From Streblospio benedicti (lineage: Eukaryota; Annelida; Polychaeta; Spionida; Spionidae): a stretch of 64,000 nt of DNA. The position numbers were made by a program, and so were the translations under genes. The notes under the pieces are model-generated. The model did not search any database. It was not told where the DNA came from and saw nothing but the letters and a program-made list of their open reading frames with translations. Shown one piece after another: positions 58,525-64,000 of the stretch (positions are counted from its first letter, which is position 1; the number at the start of each line of letters is the position of its first letter). The stretch is from assembly GCA_019095985.1 (NCBI GenBank), contig CM032664.1, positions 59,109,223 through 59,173,222 on the forward strand. The letters are read 5' to 3'.

Positions 58525-58974
58525 CTGAATAGAAACAATGTTCATCTGTGATGTCAGCCAGTTAGAAACAAGACGTGAGGATTTTCATTAGGTATGTACA
58601 AGGTGACACAAATAAAAGCACAATCTGTTTATCACAAATGCAAAAAACTCTAATTTATGGACAACTGGGGCGAATAATCCTTTCTTTCGTTTCAAATTAT
58701 AAATCATTGTAACTTGAAATGTCACCGCCATGTGTGGATATCAAAGTGTTTTGGTTCATATATATAAACTTCTTGTAGACGGTCTACTTCATAATGTCTC
58801 CATTATCTTGGATAGTAAATATGTTTTATCTTGCGGTAATACTAATGTAATCAAAGTAAATTGCCGTTAACTTTATGAAGATTAGACATCTGGGTTAAAT
58901 GGATGACCTGACAACAAATATCCAGATTTACAGGTTTTTCAAATCTATTCTTATCAACATGCAACTGAACTTAC

Positions 58975-59076
58975 TTGCTACTAGGAATGCTTGTTAGAAC
59001 GACGTAATTATTTTTAACAGAGCGAAGGCTTGCAAGGATCTGTGCAAACGGCGTCACTATCAGGTCTTCAGCATGT
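58975..59076 (-). CDS. PDE4: PDE4 exon 2, UCR1 core
   Basis: Encodes about residues 52-86 of the joined protein, reading [18 protein letters not shown] then [15 protein letters not shown]. This is the highly conserved second half of upstream conserved region 1, which pairs with UCR2 to control catalysis and dimerisation. Acceptor is tttttttacag/A and donor is AGCAA/gtaagt. It enters with one base and leaves with two, so it joins exon 1 in frame. The family normally has about 20 more residues (SDSDYDLSPK...MSRNSS) between RRxSF and this block; they are not here. Confidence 0.95.
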
Positions 59077-61076
59077 CTGTAAAAAAAATCTTATGCAATT
59101 TATTCTGTCAAATCATTAGTCTAATAATGTAAAGAAATATGGTAGGTCCGAGATCCAATGCTGAATTTCGGACTAATTCAAACAAAATGAAATATTGCAT
59201 CCCAAATGTACGAAAAACACACGCAATGCCACAGGTGGACTCTATCCAGAAATATGAAAAATTCCAAGCTGCAATAATTAGCTGGATGTAGGCTTTTAAA
59301 GTGGTGCAGTTTTTTTAATGGGACTTTTATGAACCCACTAAAGAATCGCTCGTCGAAACTAAGCTGAGCGTCTTTAAAGACACCCTTGTTTGTGCCCATC
59401 ATTATGCAAAAACTATTTTAGATATAGATTTATTGTTTACAGGTTATATACACCAATCACTTGGCTAGATATACCATCTATGAGAATTGTCCCCTATCTT
59501 TTCGTTCTTTTTCGAGAGAAGTTCTCGTAGATTAGGTCATTTTGTCAAAAATGTCACTTTGGACATGTTAACCTGACACTTTTCAATACAGCCTTGGGTT
59601 ATTATGGTGTTTAGGATTATCTTCTCATATTAACAAATCTGATATCAATAATCTGTTTGATTAATCCTTGAAACTATCATTGATAAGTAGAGTTACTCTC
59701 AACTATGAATTCAGCTTTAGATGCAATGTAGGATGGTACGACAGCATCATAAGATATTTTGTCAACAACATCTACCTAATACATGTAGAGGTTTTGTGGG
59801 TTATTCATTGAACCAAGAAACAGATGCCAGTTGCTATCAGTGGCCGTCAGCCACACTCTGGGTAAATACAAATTTGAGAATATGATATGAGTTAAAATAA
59901 TATACACTAAATTGACCCATGAGCGGGCTGCAGCCAGAGGCCCCCAACATTCAGGGGGCCCCCAGATTTTAGCAAAATTTTTATAGACACAACAAAGCCC
60001 TGATACCCAGTTCACACCGACGGCGAATCCCACTTTTTAAATGGGCGAGCAATACGCGATCATTTCCCGAGTAATGTTATGCTCTGATACAAATCGGTTG
60101 TCGCTTTGGATTATAGGAAATATTGAGACATCTTAACAAAGAGTAACAAGTCGTGAAAGACCGTGAAAACTGGTATTTCTGCTTTAACCAACCTCTGTTA
60201 AGCTTTCCTATGCTTTGAATCAAGCTTTTCTGATCTTTGTTTCGCTGTTTTAAACACAGCTTTGATATGCTATGCTCTCAGAGCTTTCATCAATTCGTGA
60301 CGGAACGCCCAATATTTTAAACAGTTTGAAAACATTTGGCGCTCTTGCCGAATGTCCCACTATATTCCAAGCTCTTTGTTGATCTATCACGACACTTGAA
60401 TCAAGCTATGATACGCGTTAGGGCCGCATTGCACACTGCATTGCACGTCTCTTATACCATCAATGCACTGTTGGTATAAATGTGGTTTTAATAGTAATGG
60501 GCCCTATTGAACTCATTATGGGTCCCCAGATTTTCCCATTTTTACTCATAATTCTCTTTATGCGAAAGCACCTACCAAAGAAGTAGCCTATAATATATAC
60601 ATTTTCTGGCCCCAAGATATGTTAAATCTGGTAAACACATTAAAGCCTTATATTAAATAACAATGGGCCCCTAGTAAACGTTATAATGGGGCCCCAGATT
60701 TTGGAGACATTTTTACTTGTAAAATTCTATGTGAAAACAGTTAATATACATGTGTTTAATAAATGATAACAAGCTTGCAATGAAGAAGTCTTTACTCTCT
60801 TTTCTTTTGAAAGCCAAATTTACACATACACACATATTTACTGGGGTCAGTAAATCACTGCTGGCTTCCGTCCCCAGCAGCAGCTTTCTGCACCGATCTT
60901 TATGAATCATTGCTGATTTACGACTCCTAATTTATCTTACAGCATAATAGTCTTGGCAAGATAATTCTATACATTCCATTGAGTCAATTACTCATAATAG
61001 AGCATATTATTCCATGGGGAGGAAAAAGATGCAATATAATCCACAGACAATAATTGCACTTATAACCATTGACTAC
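59077..61076. other. PDE4 intron between exons 1 and 2, expected UCR1 exon not found
   Basis: Read on the minus strand for SDSDYDLSPK...MSRNSS in all frames, including a codon-pattern check for MSRNSS, and not found. The interval holds C/G-rich repeat pieces (GGGGGCCCCCAGATTTTAGC at 59955 and related CCCCAGATTTT words at 60526 and 60693), a sign of a dispersed repeat. Confidence 0.5.
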
Positions 61077-61231
61077 CTGTGCCAGAACGAGTGCCTCCTG
61101 CCGTGTGAGTCTGTGAGCGCGGTGACGGCTCCGTGGGACAGTACTCGCGGCATACACCGCTCCACGCCGCCGCCAACATTGCTCAGCACCTCACTACTTT
61201 TGTGCATCCCACTCATCAAAGGTTTTAACAT
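61077..61231 (-). CDS. PDE4: PDE4 first coding exon (start of UCR1)
   Basis: First of twelve in-phase exons of a cAMP-specific phosphodiesterase that hydrolyses cAMP to AMP. It starts at ATG 61231-61229, with an in-frame TAG three codons upstream, and gives 51 codons plus two bases before a GT donor (CACAG/gtagtc). Its end reads GRRHSFWHR, matching the start of UCR1 in long PDE4 forms (human QRRESFLYR). RRHS keeps the R-R-x-S consensus of the protein kinase A site that activates long PDE4 isoforms. The preceding residues (MLKPLMSGMHKSSE...) are not conserved, as is usual for isoform-specific PDE4 N-termini. The start is inferred; further alternative first exons may lie beyond the window. No strong TATA box is seen upstream. 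Confidence 0.8.
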
Positions 61232-63520
61232 ATTGCCCTATAATTGTACTCCTTCCAAAGTCAGTTGTCAGTCACCATTGCTATACTCCATACTTGTGCA
61301 CCGCCTAGTCGTCAAACTAAAAGTAAACTTGTGCATGATAATCCTCTAACAGGATGTATAATACCAATAGTTCTCCATTAGAATCAAAGTAATCAAATCA
61401 ATCAAGAAACTATTGTATTAGCTCCTAGGTCCACAATGTTTCCGAGTTTGGTGGAGCCACTTTTTTGAGAGAAAGAATGAGAATCTCGTGACCTTGGTTG
61501 TTGGTGAGCAGTGAGTGCTGCTGTGTTACTGCCGCTGGAAGCATCTAGCTCACTGACCGCACACCACACTCAAAAGCAAACAGCCAATTTAACGTATGTT
61601 AATAACAAAATAACACCATCTAACTGCAAAACACAAGTTGGGTGTTTGTCCATTCCTTTATAATTTTGATTATCTTTCGTATGATTGCTTTACATGCATG
61701 CATTTTCATGGCATTGCATGCACACATGCATAAATGCACACACACACAAACATTTACAGCACAGGTTTGATTATCAGTATTCCTGTTATCCATAGTTTTT
61801 TGCCTAACTGAAATTTGTTCAAAAGTCGTTTTTTTCCACTTGCACATGCAGCATATAAAAATAGAAATGATGATGCAGTCGTTACTGGAAGAAGGTGGTG
61901 CCAGTGAAAGCTATAGACGCCTTTGCTAGTGCATTTTAAACTTGAAAACTGTTCATTCTCCGCAATACAGTCAATTCATATGTTCAACATTCCAAATGTC
62001 ATATATGGTTTAATTCTACTTTATTCCTACAGTTAACATTGCCACAGCTGCACGGCACAATTCATGTACATACTATACATGTGTTTAGAAAAAGTCATGT
62101 CGAATTTTCTCATAAATAATATAATAATGACATGGCCATAGCACGGGGCTGCAGGTTGCAGAGCATAATGAATTACGTCTCTCATTCCACTGTTTTAGGT
62201 GTGAATCACTCCAGTCGTGACCATCTCCACTGAATAAGGATGGGCCCCAAAACTTATAAATTCTCATCAGGTTTAACAGGGTATTAAAATATCTAGAGCA
62301 ATTTAAATACCACTCAATGACAGACTCATCAAGACTTATAAATGCTAGAAATGTCAACCGAATGAATTTCGTCAGACGTAACAACACATTGCACATGAGA
62401 AGCGGCCTATCTCTGTAATGTTAAACGGGACGTCTGCCGTTAGAAATGCACGGTACCTCTGGGGAAAATCATATGATTATGCAACATCACGTGATCATGT
62501 TTTTAGCTAATAAGACATCATGGTACTTTTCAAGGTGTCATAAGTATTAAATGTGGAGAATATGAATACTATTTTCATTACACTTGCAATGGATAAGGCA
62601 TCATCTATTGATACTGGATTTTACAGAACAAATATTTTTTTGGCTGAGCAATATCTTTACATAGATTTATAATTAATAATTCTAAATCCATCATGGGATA
62701 TTTTAAATGTAAACATGTATCTTTTATATTCTCATAGTAAAAATCAAACACCTCTTTAAATAATAATTATAGAACTATATGTTATCTGTGTGTCACTCCA
62801 CATTCTTGGTTGTTCACAACATTGAACGAAAACACTAAGAAAGAGGTTAAGAAGGGAATTTATCCAACACTGCACCAATGACCACATTTAGTTTCATGCT
62901 TCATATACCCTATAATGGCCGATGATATTCGTTAAGCAGGTACCGTCTGATATGTAAACAACGTTATTAAAATGTGCACAAATTTTTTATTGCTGTGGAC
63001 GATTTTGTAAACAAGAGTGACTATCATCTGTGGTAACATTTTCTTGTGGGTTTTACGTATCTAGCACATATAAGCTACGCTGGATATTCTAAATTCATAA
63101 CACTTCTGATAAAACATGCACATACAAAGTTGCTGTTTTTAAGAAGTTAATCTTAACTACGTGGGAGGGATTTTTAACTCGTATGCGATCGGAAATCAGC
63201 CATGTTTACATCTAGATCGCACAAAAGAGGGGACTAGCCCATGAGCCATATTCACGTAATAATGACTTTTGTGTAAGTGGGTGCAGCACCATGACATAAT
63301 AACTCTCTTTTCTGTAAACTCTTCTGTTTTTTGACAATGCCAATGAATGCATAAGGCCGTGCCTGCCAGTTCCATATTAACCTTAGTTTACTACGACAAT
63401 TAAAGGAGATGTTTGACAAACACAAGCCTCCTCCTATGAAGTTTCCCTTTGAAGAGGTTCTACTGTGTTCACAAGAATTGAATTTAGCACAGTTTACTAC
63501 AAAACAAAATAATAATTTCA
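61232..63520. other. Upstream of PDE4, no gene supported
   Basis: AT-rich sequence with a CA/TG-rich patch at 61690-61760. Short open frames have no recognised similarity. Distal PDE4 promoters or first exons could lie here or beyond the window, but none is supported. Confidence 0.45.
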
Positions 63521-63524
63521 TCAA

Positions 63525-63780
63525 AAGTAGGCCAAAGTACATCAAAATCTAATCAGGTCTGGACGTATACCGACTGATGATTTTTTCTAAGTTAGATTAT
63601 GGTTTGCCAATAAGTCTGCTCAAATTTGTCCACAAATTTGGATCTAGCGAAATTCAGCATGAAACACACACAAAAACCTCCAAAGTGGACCAAAGTACAC
63701 CAAAATCTAATCAAGCTTTGACATATACCAATCAATGACTTACATTAAGTCTTACGATTCAATTTCTATTACCATTACCT
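63525..63780. repeat. AATCTAATCAGG tandem-like repeat, about 1.5 units
   Basis: GCCAAAGTACATCAAAATCT and, about 170 bases later, ACCAAAGTACACCAAAATCT start two units; each continues with a GA-(A/G)TATACC...GATGA segment. Same family as 5860-6120 and 18361-18740. Confidence 0.7.
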
Positions 63781-63825
63781 GCTTTTCTTCCAAAAAATAA
63801 TTCTAAAGTACCCTTTTTTAAATAT

Positions 63826-63940
63826 AATTTCTGATCGACTTCTAACCTCACAGGCTCACAGGTTCCTTTTCCAAATCAAACGAGGTTGTTTGCTTTTGAA
63901 AAGGAACCTGTTAGGTTCGAAATCGATTAAAAATTTCAAA
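63826..63940. repeat. Imperfect inverted repeat at the right edge
   Basis: CAGGTTCCTTTTCCAAA and GAAAAGGAACCTG form the inner arms; the outer parts (GATCGACTTCTAACCT against AGGTTCGAAATCGAT) are also complementary. Arms are about 50 bases with several mismatches. Short fold-back repeat. Confidence 0.7.
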
Positions 63941-64000
63941 ACTCTGTGATCCCATTGAGACAAATATTGTTGAGGGAAGTATAATAACTGGTCCGCTATA

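Noticed and set aside
60713-60910. Minus-strand frame RKLLLGTEASSDLLTPV considered as the missing UCR1 exon
   Set aside because: Similarity to SDLIVTP is too short, and phase and splice sites do not fit.

Overview
This window reads as AT-rich animal nuclear DNA with GT-AG introns, long introns and many dispersed repeats. The two genes resemble protostome proteins most closely. Several intronic repeats, such as the palindromic AGGACCATGATGGTCCT motif near 16.86 kb, are of a kind I associate with molluscs, so a lophotrochozoan, probably a mollusc, is the best guess. No bacterial, viral or CRISPR features were seen.

Two large genes lie on the minus strand in tandem. (1) A cAMP-specific 3',5'-cyclic-nucleotide phosphodiesterase (PDE4 / dunce type) runs from a first coding exon at 61.2 kb to its stop at 47.19 kb. 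Twelve exons join in phase into 1,911 nt (636 residues). All catalytic residues are present at family spacing, and UCR2 and part of UCR1 are recognisable. (2) A Nuclear Factor I (NFI/CTF) transcription factor runs from two alternative first exons (35.5 kb and 19.2 kb) through the split DNA-binding-domain exons (16.09-15.27 kb) and six downstream exons. It leaves the window at position 1, so its extreme C-terminus is missing.

Layout: 1-5.8 kb holds six NFI C-terminal exons and short DNA transposons; one of these sits 6 bases inside an NFI splice donor. 5.8-13.7 kb is an NFI intron with SINE pieces and a quieter block at 10.9-12.5 kb. 13.7-16.1 kb holds the hinge exon and the DNA-binding-domain exons. 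16.1-35.3 kb is a large intron with the alternative first exon, a LINE fragment, SINEs and tandem-like repeats. 35.3-36.7 kb is the CpG-rich NFI promoter and first exon. 36.7-47.2 kb lies between the genes: inverted-repeat elements, a G-rich tract, a 32-bp minisatellite, an unrecognised open coding stretch, and 185-bp repeats split by a long-TIR element. 47.2-61.2 kb is PDE4, whose introns carry several near-perfect fold-back palindromes and a decayed partial copy of one exon. 61.2-64 kb is upstream sequence with repeats.

PDE4 lowers cAMP in the cytoplasm and NFI is a nuclear DNA-binding regulator. The sequence gives no direct link between them, but their adjacency recalls the linkage of NFI and PDE4 paralogues in vertebrates. 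I did not find a clearly novel multi-gene system. The most notable observations are the transposon at an NFI splice site, the PDE4 exon scrap, the apparent absence of one UCR1 exon, the unknown coding stretch inside satellite DNA, and the hairpins beside exons.
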